A stretch of 64,000 bases of DNA from assembly GCF_025766255.1 (NCBI RefSeq), contig NW_026516689.1, positions 186,001 through 250,000 on the forward strand, read 5' to 3'. Position numbers and translations under genes: made by a program. The notes beneath the pieces were generated by a model, which was not told where the DNA came from, made no database searches, and saw nothing but the letters and a program-made list of their open reading frames with translations. This DNA comes from Zychaea mexicana. Its lineage: Eukaryota; Mucoromycota; Mucoromycetes; Mucorales; Lichtheimiaceae. The stretch's first letter is position 1; every line of letters starts with the position of its first letter. Positions 46,901 to 58,000 of this stretch are shown piece by piece.

Positions 46901-47237
46901 TGAGATGTCGATTCTCACATCATCTGCAATCATCAAACCACGGGCTACAATCACCCAGAGCTATACCCAAATCAACTAACTGAATCGTCCAACAACGGAA
47001 CGACAGTTCCGCTTCGGATATACGTTTTTCTCATGCGGTCGCTGCTGCAGCTGCTGTTGCTTGTGACACAAGCGATTCGCAGGTGCACGGTCTATGTGCT
47101 TTTGTTTTAATTTACTCCACGGATAAACACATCATGTACGTCGACTGTCTATGTTGTAAACAACAGAAATACAAGGGGCCCCTCCCCTCCCCTTCGCTAG
47201 CATTTTATTATACTTTTTATTCCTACTATCATTTAGA
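43980..47237. other. Gene-poor region, 3.2 kb
   Basis: No gene model that I can defend. Frames at 44097-44600 and 45562-45789 are up to 124 codons but antisense to each other or without family features; they may be remnants. See the separate entry for a small ORF at 46014. Confidence 0.45.
46014..46226 (+). CDS. Small ORF, 70 aa, doubtful
   Basis: The frame MAAISENTVSIGQTAVLQGY to KNQED is Ala/Thr/Ser-rich with a short acidic/Lys end. It is preceded by a leader rich in CAA/CAG (45955-45985), as in fungal mRNA leaders, but an upstream out-of-frame ATG at 46004 exists. No signal peptide or family. Could be a genuine short gene or chance. Confidence 0.25.
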   Translation: MAAISENTVSIGQTAVLQGYFFNGLSTGKAGALASITKPTAASLTRTTSDDATTTTTKEEMIDMLKNQED

Positions 47238-47819
47238 TTATTGATACATAGGACCCGTTTGTTTTTCACGCAATACCCATTCTCGCCATAAAGTCCGTGC
47301 AGACCGTCTCATCACCCGACACACAGCTACTTCATACACTAATGGTTGTGACCAATCTGGATCCATAGTGAAAGCCACATGCTCGTGCAAAATTATTCGC
47401 ACCAGCTGTTTTCCTTGATCGATTGCCCTGTCATGAACTTGACATTCGTAATAGGGCGATGGCTGATTCTGATACGGTTGGTTATAGTACGCTTGCCACA
47501 GAATTACTTGGTTTTTCGATTCAAAGGGTTTCCATGGAGATGAATCGTGACCATCATCATGGTGATCTCCTCCTCCGATCGCCGGTCGGAAACACCATAC
47601 AAACTCGGATTGGTGTAGCCATTTCCATTGACGGTATTTCCAAGCCAGGTACGAGAATCCGTGAGGCCAGTGGAACCGCAGTCGACATGAGCGTGCTTGT
47701 ACGTGTATCTTATGATGTTGACCTTTTTGTTGTTGTTGTTGGTTTACTTTGGCTTCTGGTTGATAGAGGCTGTCCGTGACGCCGTCGTCTTGTGTCATCA
47801 TCATCGCCTGTGAGCTCAT
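47238..47819 (-). CDS. Hypothetical protein, 193 aa, possibly WWE-like
   Basis: Single frame beginning MSSQAMMMTQDDGVTDSLYQ. The N-terminus is Gln/His-rich. The rest is aromatic-rich and folded: HGFSYLAWKYRQWKWLHQ, EFVWCFRPAIGGG, WKPFESKNQVILWQAYYN, then LVRIILHEHVAFTMDPDWSQ. The pattern W...W.PF...nqv.lE/Q.AYy is reminiscent of WWE domains that read poly-ADP-ribose-type modifications, but I cannot confirm the fold. No membrane or signal segments. No intron signal. Likely a real gene; function unknown. Confidence 0.55.
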   Translation of the reverse strand: MSSQAMMMTQDDGVTDSLYQPEAKVNQQQQQKGQHHKIHVQARSCRLRFHWPHGFSYLAWKYRQWKWLHQSEFVWCFRPAIGGGDHHDDGHDSSPWKPFESKNQVILWQAYYNQPYQNQPSPYYECQVHDRAIDQGKQLVRIILHEHVAFTMDPDWSQPLVYEVAVCRVMRRSARTLWREWVLREKQTGPMYQ

Positions 47820-48177
47820 CGCATTATATTTTTATGCAGTGAGTTTGTCGAATAACAACTAAGGGAAAAGAGAGAGAGAAAGAAAAGCTCCAAGTCAGGG
47901 GCAGAGCCACAAAAGTTTAAAGAGACAGAGAGAGAAGGAAATAATATATTTTATCAGCGACGCACACACACGCACGTCCCGTTTATATACAAGAAAAATA
48001 GCCCCATGACCCGGATGGGGGATAGTGTATGTGTGCGTGTATACACAGTGTACATGTGTAGAGGTGGGTAACCAAAAGACCTCTTGCCCCGTGCACAAAC
48101 CAAGCCCGGATTTACCGTATCCAGTATATCCATTTGAGGTCTGGATCATTCAATCCGTCATCCATCATCACTGCTCA
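47820..48177. other. Intergenic with CA/AT repeats
   Basis: About 360 bases between two minus-strand genes, with ACACAC-rich and GAGA-rich runs (47868-47885, 47930-47995). Nothing coding. Confidence 0.4.
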
Positions 48178-49759
48178 TCATCCCAAAATGTCGTCTAGCC
48201 ATGCTTCATCGTCATCCTTTTTCTTGGCTGCAGTCTTAGGTTCTGATTGTTTCGTCATTGCTGCTGTTGTTGAAGGCCGTGGTAAACTTGCCGCCGCAAT
48301 CCGAGGTTTCGGTATGGATGGGGACGATGATGATGATACTGTCGATAATCCATTTAGCTTGGTTGATACTTCATTCTTTATCCTACTACCTACCTACAAA
48401 CGGGGACAATGAAATTTATATATATATATATAAGAAAAACTCACCAGCAGCTATTTTAGGAGATGTACTGTTGCTATTAGCAGCTGTCGTCGCGGCAGAG
48501 TCCCGAGCAGGAAGTTTATCTGCAGTAGCAAAACAAAGGAAGATGTAATGTGACGAAGAACCTGTTAGTCATACAATTTACAACCATGCCTGCACCACAT
48601 GTAAACCAACCTTGTGCTTTTTTGGATGGTCCCATAGCTAAGAGCTCGTCAAGACCTTCGTCGTCAACATCATCAACTGTTGTTAAATATTTCCCATCCT
48701 TATAAATTAGTTTCTTTCTTTGTACATACACCAAATGTAGCGGTTAGGAAGGGAGCATTCATTGCTTACCAGTATTTGTTATTGTCACGGGAGATGAAGA
48801 TGATGATTTGGATACATTGTTATGTTGTGGCATTCTCCTTTCATTCCGGATATATATTCCGTCAGATGGCTCTGTCGCAGCCTCTGATTTTGGCTTTTGA
48901 TTCAACAGCACAAGGCCTTGTGCTGTCTTTGCAAATGCTGGAACGATCGGCTTCGTAGGAGTCAATGGTTGTTCTCCAAACGCTGCGTCGACCTATCGTT
49001 GTTTATGTCAGATAGCTAACTCCCATATATTCACTTTTGATATAGTCAGATATCTTTACCAATGCAGAATCCTCTTCTGAGAGCCCCAGCACTTGCCGAC
49101 AATCTATTTGACCCAATATGCCTTCATACATATTGAAATCGACATGGAATAAAGATTGGTCTTGTTGCTCGAGCAGACCCGTATCCACAGTTTCGTCCTT
49201 AAATTTGAAGTATGTCGATCCAGGCTCGGTCTCGTCTACGTATAATAGATACATTACCAACAACCAACAGTTTAAGAATGGCTTCGTCTCTTCCTTCCTT
49301 TTAATTTTTTTTAAAAAGGGACATACCCTGTTGTTCTAGCATAGCAACTAAGTTCGTCGTTTCACGATCGATTCCCATCTCGGCATCCTGCAACATGGCA
49401 TCTGAATGGTATTTGGTTTTGTATGTGAATATGCTTCCTTAATCTAAATATCTTTGACCATGTGAACTACCTTGATCAGAGATCTCGGTGTATCGATCAC
49501 GATTGCTGTCGATTTTACGACGAATAAACTTGCTGCTTTTTATTCTGGCCGTAGCTTCTGCTGATTCGCGTGCTTGTTGGATAGACGGTAATTCGCCATT
49601 CCGGCGACGTATGGCTGCTATACTCGTGCCCGTATCGCGTGCCTTGACAGCAGCCTGTCTTCGTCGTTCAGCTACTTCGGCTGCTGTAGCATCGCCTTGA
49701 TTCTTTTTACGAGCTTGATATCGTCGTGAATCTTTCTTTTTGTGTTCGTCGGGTCGCAT
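48178..49759 (-). CDS. Conserved-type hypothetical nuclear protein, seven exons, one junction unresolved
   Basis: Exons 49471..49759, 49327..49401, 49060..49235, 48770..48992 (3' end uncertain), 48611..48698, 48445..48519 and 48178..48389. Start MRPDEHKKKDSRRYQARKKN is strongly basic with Ala/Arg-rich helix (VAERRRQAAVKARDTGTSIA) and KSSKFIRRKIDSNRDRYTEI. Later exons are acidic/Ser-rich, and the end is KTAAKKKDDEAWLDDILG. The middle (TGLLEQQDQSLFHVDFNMYE) looks folded. Composition suggests a nucleic-acid-associated nuclear or nucleolar protein (inference). The fourth exon ends at phase 1 with GTAAGC, but the next acceptor needs phase 0, so either another donor is used (GTGACA or GTATCC) or there is an indel. 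The last acceptor is a repeated GTAG series (see findings). Confidence 0.5.
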
Positions 49760-50042
49760 AGTCTAAGCGGGGGTGTGTATGTGTCCGTGTGGAGCAAACA
49801 AAACCAGTTATTATAATTTACACCACCGACCTTTAATATAATTTACAACGCTGCATTTATACAGTAGTAATATGTTATACAATATGCTAATGTGATTCTT
49901 TATTGTGCTGAGGGAGGTTAAGTAAGTAAAAGAAAGTTTTAATTGCTATGTGTATATAGATGCAATGTGAGTCGGTATAGGGAGAGAGAGTAGATATAAA
50001 AGGCGAGTTAGAAGGGCAGATAGACTGTAAGGTATATGTATA
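49760..50042. other. Short intergenic stretch
   Basis: AT-rich spacer, 280 bases; no feature. Confidence 0.35.
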
Positions 50043-52362
50043 CTACTCTGTAGTATACGGCGCGTCTGGCATAGGCACATCCTCGTTGTTGTCGTTATCA
50101 CTGGCTACATTTGAGTCATTTGCGGTGTTGTTAGTGTGCTGTTGTACGTTGCTGCTTGCACCAGGATTGCTGACCGCTGCAGATGTAGACACCTGTTCGT
50201 CAAACAGTCTCTTTCGTACGTTGGACACGGCCGGCAACCGGTAGCTTTCCACAAAGATCGAGAACGTCACGTCACCAAGCATCTCTCGCAAAGCTGAACT
50301 GAATGATCTCGTGCTCGTAGTAATAGAGGAGGAAGAGGCGGACGTGGAAGATGATGATGATGGAATTTTTGCTAAAGCCACAGCTCCCTCATCCATCGCC
50401 GCAACAAGCACTTCGTTTGTCACTATCCCTGCAAGGTGAGCGCTATTGAGAACGTTCGTCGACTCTAACTGCTGTCTAATGATCTCCTTGACTGTGATAT
50501 TGCTCGTTCGGACAAGCCCTTCAACCATACACGCTCTGGCATGTTCCTTCCATTCTTTAAACTCGAGAACCTTGATTGTACTCCAAAGCGACGGGGGTGG
50601 CCGAGCCAGCGTGTCCGGATCATGGCTGACAGGGCCGAACTTCATGCTTGACAGTCGTTCGCGAATGTATTGTTCGAGCGATACGCGTTTGTAATATAAC
50701 CTACCATGAACCCCATGGCGAATGGCTCCATAGTTGGTTTCACGGAAATACCAGGCTAGTTCCGTCATTCTGGTGACCACATCATCCAAGTTGCCGGTAC
50801 CATGGTTGATATAGCTTGTACAGATTGCCGAATCTTCTCTCAGCTCGACTTCGTTTTCACGTAGTCTTTCTTCAAGAACACGACGTCGATCCTCTTTAGC
50901 TTTTTGATCCGCAGCCTCCCGCTTGGCATTGCTGATGATGGATTCGATTTCCATCCATAGCATTGCAATCTGATGCTCTATATGGCCAAAAACATGATAG
51001 ATATTTTCTTCCTCCAAGCGATCTGTCAATTCCTTGCGTCGCCGTGCTATCGTCTCAACCCGTTCTTGCCTCTCACGCTCGCGTTCTGCAATAGCATGGA
51101 TGACGTGTTCCACATCTTCCGGCTGGTCAGAATGAATGTAGGTTATGCATTCGTATGAGGTTATGTATTCTTCCAATTTCAATGCTGTAAGTTTTGCCTC
51201 TAACTTTTTGCGTCTCGTCTCGCGCTCTTGATCCTGGCGTGCCCGTTCCACGACCGCTTCCACGACTTGATCCAGTTGTTCAGGCAGACCGAATTGAATG
51301 TATACTATGCAGTCGCGCAACGTTGTTATGTACTCGGTCACTCGCTGCTGTTGACTCTTCTCTTCACCCCCATCCTCATAGCCATCATCTTGATCCACAA
51401 GCAGCTCCGCCAGAGCGTGCTTAAGTCTTGTCTCAAGCTCTTGTTGTCTGGCCTCTTGCTCACGATGCATATCTGCCTCTTCGACCAATCCTTGTATTAC
51501 TGTTTCGAGATTCGGCTTGCCACGAATAATGTAACGTTGAAACGCCATGCTTGACTCTGGGTCGTACCAAATGCCCAGCTCGGAAAGGCGCTGCATGAGC
51601 TCTACACGACGTTGTTCTTGTCGAATTTGCTGATTCTTCGCCCGTGTCTCGCTCATGGCCCTTTGTTTTCGTCTTTCTGCTTCAACGCCGACACGACCAC
51701 CATAATGACGAAGGATCACACGATCTAAATGGTCTAGGTCATCGTCGTCGTCGTCGTCGTCTTCAACTTCTACTTCTGCTGCTGCTGCTGACGATGACGA
51801 TGACGATGATGTCTTGGCTGTAGTTTTTGCTGGTGATACTAGTAACTCAGGATGCTTGTCGAAATAAACTTTTCGACACTTGATACACATACGAACTTGT
51901 TTGTTTTGTTCCTGGACAAACACCGGCAATGCAGCTTGTGAACCTGACGGCTTGCATTTTGTGAAACAGTTTTCACAGACACGGCTACTCGCTACTAGCA
52001 CTACGCCAAAATACGTTCTGCGGATCCCACGGGTGACAGGCAAACCTAGATTGGCCGTCTCAGCAATGGTTTTCCAAATGACAAGACCACGAACAATAGC
52101 AGCCATGCCATTGCTGACTTGAGCGACAATGGCGAGTTGGGAAGGTACCAGGTCTTTTAAAATGATCTGCCATAGCTCGAATGACAAGCCTGGTTGTGGC
52201 AAACCAGAATGGCGTGCTGAGCGCTTTAGCTGACCGTTGTCTCTCTTGTGCCGCTTCATACTGCTGCTGCTGCTGCTGAAATTGTTTGTTGAGGTATTGA
52301 CTTTGCTGTTTGTTGTTGTAGTAACAGTGCTGCTTAGAAAAGCGTACTCATTGCGTTTTCGC

Positions 52363-52399
<37 letters not shown>

Positions 52400-52469
52400 A
52401 GTAGTGTTGGGATATTTTTTCTGCTGCAATCACAGCAAAGCGTCGTACAGGACGTGTCGTTTGAGACAT
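50043..52469 (-). CDS. F-box-like protein with zinc cluster and tandem helical repeats, 808 aa
   Basis: Single exon; start taken at MSQTTRPVRRFAVIAA (52469), because upstream codons are hydrophobic noise. A poly-Asn run (11 Asn) is at about residues 25-35. An F-box-like motif spans about 94-140 (LSFELWQIILKDLVPSQLAI, VIWKTIAETANLG). A cysteine cluster follows at 165-199 (CENCFTKC ... CIKC), likely a zinc ribbon of the type seen after F-boxes in zygomycete proteins. From about 310 to 640 at least four tandem helical repeats of roughly 70-80 residues occur, each with RKxLExxL, an acidic-Tyr-Ile core such as YITTLRDCIVYIQFG or YITSYECITYIHSD, and PExxxxVVxxxxERxR. The C-terminus is Ser/Asn-rich. 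Expected role: substrate adaptor of an SCF ubiquitin ligase (from the F-box). The repeats would then be the substrate-binding part (inference). Confidence 0.75.
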
Positions 52470-55015
52470 TTGATAAAGTACATTCAGAGAATGAGAGAAA
52501 GAAGGGAAAAAAGGAAAGAAAAGTTGAAACAAGGAGGAGAGGAAATAAGAAAGGGACCAAAGCAAGTTTTCTATAATATGCAAGGCAGACAACAGAATAA
52601 ATCAGTTCGTACAAATATGGTAAGACGCAGCTTCATGCGGCGCGCAGTTTTATTGCGGGCTTCCAAGTATACAGAGGCCTATGTACTTCGTGGAAGTAGC
52701 ATGGACATTGTATGGATAATAGCATAGCTTCATGTGTGTGTGTGTACTTTTCCATCTATTATTGCTGTGCTGTCAGCTACTCAGTGATGTTGCTGAAGAT
52801 TGCGAGGCTAAAGATCTGGGGGTGCGTCGAATTGCTGAGACTACTAAAAGAGTGCAGGAGAAGTACGCCGTCATTCTGCTGATGATGATCCCTGAATTAC
52901 GAAAGTGCCGTACGCATATCTTTTTTTAGCTTTTGCATAATTCCATGGTTAATACTTGGTATACTATAGTATATCTATTAGCACATCTGAACCGGGAAAG
53001 ATCATATGCTTGCATCGCACAAAATAGGCTTTAGAATTGGAAGGATATATATATACGAAGTTTCGTTGCTTATCTGTTAAAAGTGCTCAATGATAATCCT
53101 ATATCATGTAGGTAACTCCAGCAGCACTTGCCTTGTATGTATCTTTAGCATACCTCACGCATATTTTTTTTTTGTATCACTGTTTGTAATATTACTGGAT
53201 AAGTCAACCTGTTCGAGTTAGAGCAAGATGATATCAAAAAGACTTTTAGCAAAAATGTATTAGTGATCTTTTTTGATTCTTCAAGCAACATATTATACCA
53301 TAGTAAATAAAGCATACTACTGTATATGCTTTCATCTGGAAAATAGATGATGAAATGTGAGATGAGCTGATAATTCTATCTTACTGCGAGCAAGTGGATA
53401 TTGAGCTTACTGCTCTTGAGAGTACAGTATAGCAACAACAAATACGCCGATATTTGTCTATGTTATGGACTCATTATTCTTCTTTTCTAGGTTTGTAGTA
53501 CATATAGCTCTACACGGAGAGATTTTAGAGTCGTCATTATGTAACGGCTCAGCTTTTCTGTTTCTCGATAAAAGTTAGGTTAACGAATTGTACTAGTGTG
53601 GCCTTTGTCTCAATGGCCTGTTTCGTTAAAAAAACGCAAAGATGAATGAAATAGCAGCAACGTAATAAGAAAGAGAGAATTCGATATTTGTGTAGATATG
53701 TATTTCGCACGAGATACATACTAAAGGGTAAGCTGCAGGTAACAAAAGTATGCATACGTACACTTACTTCTGCTCTATGTAATCACTTTACTAGGATGTG
53801 CCATACTAATATCATAGGTGGATGATTGCGAAGAAAAATAAAGCGCCGTTATAACAGCTGCACGTGTTTCGCACTTGAACCACGTCGACGCATGTACATT
53901 TTTAGACTCTATCATAGAGCAACGTATCGAATTTCTTTATATAAGAACGAAAACGGTAACAAGACATAGTAATGAAGCAGCTCCATTGCAAAAACAATAC
54001 AAATCGGTTTAGATTATCATCACAGTTATGTCATTATTGCCAGAGCATATTTGTCTATATACATTCTTTGCTATCACAGATATGGTAAAGATGAAGAAGA
54101 GGAAGCAATGCAGGGTGACAAGCACATCCAGTATCTATCAGTAGCCCGCTAAGAAGGGTGTCACACATTACTATCCATATGTATATGTCCATTGATTGAC
54201 ATGACAAAATACCTCACAAGACAAAAATGAGGCAGCGTTTTACTCTCTCTCTCTCTCTCTCGCGCTAACAGGTATGATTTCAGGAGTTGATGGCACTACA
54301 AACTGTGTGGTTCTGTGATATGGCACTTATAGAAGGGATAACAAAAATTTAAGCACAAAGTTTTGGTAGCCAGAAATAAACAGTCAAGCATTGAGAATAG
54401 CTCATGATTCAAGAAAAGAAAAGGAGACGTCTTATTCGTAGCAATAGTTGGGTAATAATAAAAGTCTATCACCAACAAGATTGCATAAGCCGCCAGTAGA
54501 AGTAAAGTAAAAACAGCAAAGTATGGAGTTATTTTTACCAGGAATTAGGGACAGAGAGAATGAGAAGTAGCATGCAGACGGATGAAAATATGCTTCAGTG
54601 TGCCGCATAGATAGGTTGTCATGCGACTCTCACATAACGCCAGTAATGACCGAGGTGTTGTGTTATTTAAAGATATGACAGCACCGTGCAGCTCCCAGCA
54701 GCAAGCCAGAAATGCATGGTACCCCTCTGTTCTGCTGCTCATGATGTGTTTCGGGAATAGTGTAGTCTATATCTTGTAGTAGAGAGTGAGAGACAAAGGA
54801 AAACCAGGCAATGCTATTGGTGCTTAATTCAATGCAAAACCTTGGAACACAGCAGCAGCTGCTGCTTTTTTTTTACTTTCGAGTCGACGTGAAGAATAGC
54901 TACTATCATTACCCACTCATTCACTACTTGCGTACTCTTTACCCCATTTCCCTTTCATACATTGTGTTTTACACACACAAAGCACATATACACCTCACCG
55001 TTTTGACATAATTAC
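52470..55015. other. Gene-poor region, 2.5 kb
   Basis: AT-rich; only short frames. A CT dinucleotide run (about 54243-54262) and long T runs. Right end is the promoter of the Rim15-like gene. No tRNA or other RNA gene that I recognise. Confidence 0.4.
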
Positions 55016-58000
55016 ATGGGAAGTAGTAGCAAAAACGGCACCCTGTTCTCATCAGGGTCGTCATCACCGTTAAGCACGTCTACGCCGCCGCCGCTGCCTT
55101 CGTCGGTCCAGCGACAATCGTCCACATTCTCGTCGCCGTCTTCACCGAGTGCTTTCCACGCAGGCATTTCCAACCCGTGTGTCGCTACTGCGGGAATCGG
55201 TCCCATTACTACTACTACTACTGCTCCTATAAATAGTGGTACTACTGGTGAATCCGCTCAGCACAGTCCTGTCAGTACAACAGCATCTACGTCTGAAACG
55301 GGTACTCCCTCGTCGTCTACATCCACAAAGCTACGCAGCGTACCCATTCCACAACCGCTTTTATTAAAGCGACGAACCAGTCGATCGTCAATGTCATCCT
55401 CGTGCGACGATTTGCTCAGCAACGACCATAATAGTAGTAGCAATAAACTCAACAGCCCTTACAACAAACAGTTACCACCTCCAACTTCGATACCAGCAGC
55501 AGGAGAACAAGTGCAACACCAACACCATTACCGCAGTGGTGGTGAATCGGAATATGGTAGTAGTCCCGGTAGCGAAATTGTAGATTCCCAGCAGCAGCAG
55601 ACCGTGCACTTGGGTGCATCTTCTCAGGCCAACCCGCGATCGCCTCATCAATCGTCGTCTTCCAGTTCACCAAGATATGCGAGCCCGCCTGCTGGCAGTG
55701 GTGGAAAGTACATGGTCAAGTCCAAAAGAGCGAGTTGGATCGATGGCTCGGCTTCTTCTCAAACACAGCAGCAACAACAGCAACAATCGACAACACCATC
55801 GTCGTCAGTGCCACCCGTTCCCCCATTACCGCAGCAGTATTTGCCCGACACCAGTATACCATCCACACCTTCAACACCTATTGGCAGTACGAGCGCAGAC
55901 AATAACCGATTAGCAAAAAGCCGTAAAAGTTCCATGGCTGAAGGCATGAATTATAACAACAGTAGCAACATCAATTATGCTTCTTCATCGTCCTCACCGA
56001 CTGGCTCGCCTAAAGGAATTGTCGCGAAGCGACTCAAGGAGCAACAGCCGCCACCGCCATTAGCAGCACCAGCACCGGCATCTGGTGGATACGTGTCATC
56101 CTCTTCTTCTACTACTGGTGAGCCAATGCTTAAATCCGGATCCATCAGCAAGTTGCGGGAAAATCGTCTCTCTGAACATCAACAACAGCCGATCAAACGA
56201 TCGTCGTATGTGGACGATCTGGATGATGTAGCATCTACTACATCTACTGATACCCAAAGCATTTCATCCTTCCAATGGTATGGGCTAAAGCGTCAAAGCA
56301 GTAATCACCCTGGTGGTCAAGGAGTCGCAGGTCAAGGACAACCCTACCATGAACGGAGAGCCTCATCTATTTCTTCTATTATCACTGATTCAAGTGCCAT
56401 GACAGACGAATTTTATTCGCCTTCTTCGTCGCCGCGGTTGTTTCACTCTCCTCGCGGCGGGAGTCCTTTGCAGTTTCCAACAATGACTGGTACCACCAAC
56501 TTATCGGATCGAGGTAAATCTTATTTATTCAAAAGGTGGCAAGAGAGAGAGAGCATTGTGTTGCATTTAGATGATCTTTTTTTTTCCCGGGTTGGTTGAT
56601 GGGTAAACTTTTCCCCTCTCTTTCTCTCCCTCTCTACTCACATACTAAGAAAAAACGTGTAGGAAAAGCAAGCAATGCATCGAGACACGAACCTAGTGCG
56701 ACAACCCCGTCCATGACCGCCGCTCACGGTTTTCCTCCTACCACATCTGTCAGTGCTACGCCACATGGCTCGACGCAGCAACAACAACGTGCGCATCGTA
56801 GATCATCCATGAGCATGCTAAAAAACATAACTAATACTGAGCTAGCAGGTATTGTGAGCGGTACACTGCCCAATCCTGTCGTGGATGCACCACCAGCACT
56901 TCCACTACCATCATCTTGCGCGCCACCTCCTTCGTCTGCATCCTCCTCGTCCCATTCAAGTACGAGCAACGCAGCAAACCGAAGCACCAACAACAACAAC
57001 AACATTAATTTATCATCACCCGAATCTAGCAGTAAAAACAACAACAATGCTCCTGGGAGTATACCAGCATATCAACATTCACTGCATACTTTATTACGTC
57101 GTCAATTGTCGAGCAAACGAAAATCGAATCGACGTTCACTACCCAATACGACTATTGAGACGCCACCTACGACTACGACGACACCCAGCTCTAATGCAAC
57201 TCGATCTGGATCACTTACAGCTGCGTCTGCGAGTGAGGCTGATAAGGATGTCGTCGAAATAGATTTGGATAGTAGCAGCAACAGTGACACGCAATCCATA
57301 ATAGCTGGTCGTTCGTCGGATGCAGGAGGAGAGGGACAACATCATCATCAACACGGCTCGTCTTACATGGAGGAATTGCAAACACATGTATACCCAGCAT
57401 TACTGCTTAACGCTACCCACGACGAAATGACGAGTGGGCTGTCAATGATGCCGCATTATTATGATGATCATCATCACCATAATCCTTTGGTACCAAGTGG
57501 GAATACATCCGCACCGGAGCTGACACGATGGGAGCAGGATATCAACAGTGATTATTTCATTCGTGATCATGGTATGCACTTTGCAGAATTTATTCACGAG
57601 GCGAAAAAAGAGCGTTATTTTGTATTGATAATTAACTTTTCTTATGATTTTGGTAGTTCCCAAAACATCCTGTGGTGAAACTTCATCGTTGTTCTCAGTG
57701 CCTCGACATTCGGACGACAGCTATGCGCAAAACTTGTACATGTCTCGATCAGCTAAACTTCGACGATGGTGTTCGCTTCGTATGGGTCGTAACCACGATG
57801 ACGAATATGACCACAGCGAGGAGGAAGACCACAACGGTGGTCATGATCATCAAAGCAGAGCAGGAAAGGCAGCAGCCCGAATATTTCGACGACGAGAAGG
57901 TAACCAGCCAATGCCGACTATCATGGTTACAAGCGGTGAGGAAGCAGCGGAGCAAGGTGACAAGCATAATGTTGTCAACGATGTTCCGTGGGTCGATTGG

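Noticed and set aside
50043..52592. Signal-anchor-like hydrophobic N-terminus on the F-box-like protein
   Set aside because: The hydrophobic stretch (LLWSLSYFLSSLFQLFFPF) is translated pyrimidine-rich leader; the F-box protein starts at MSQTT.
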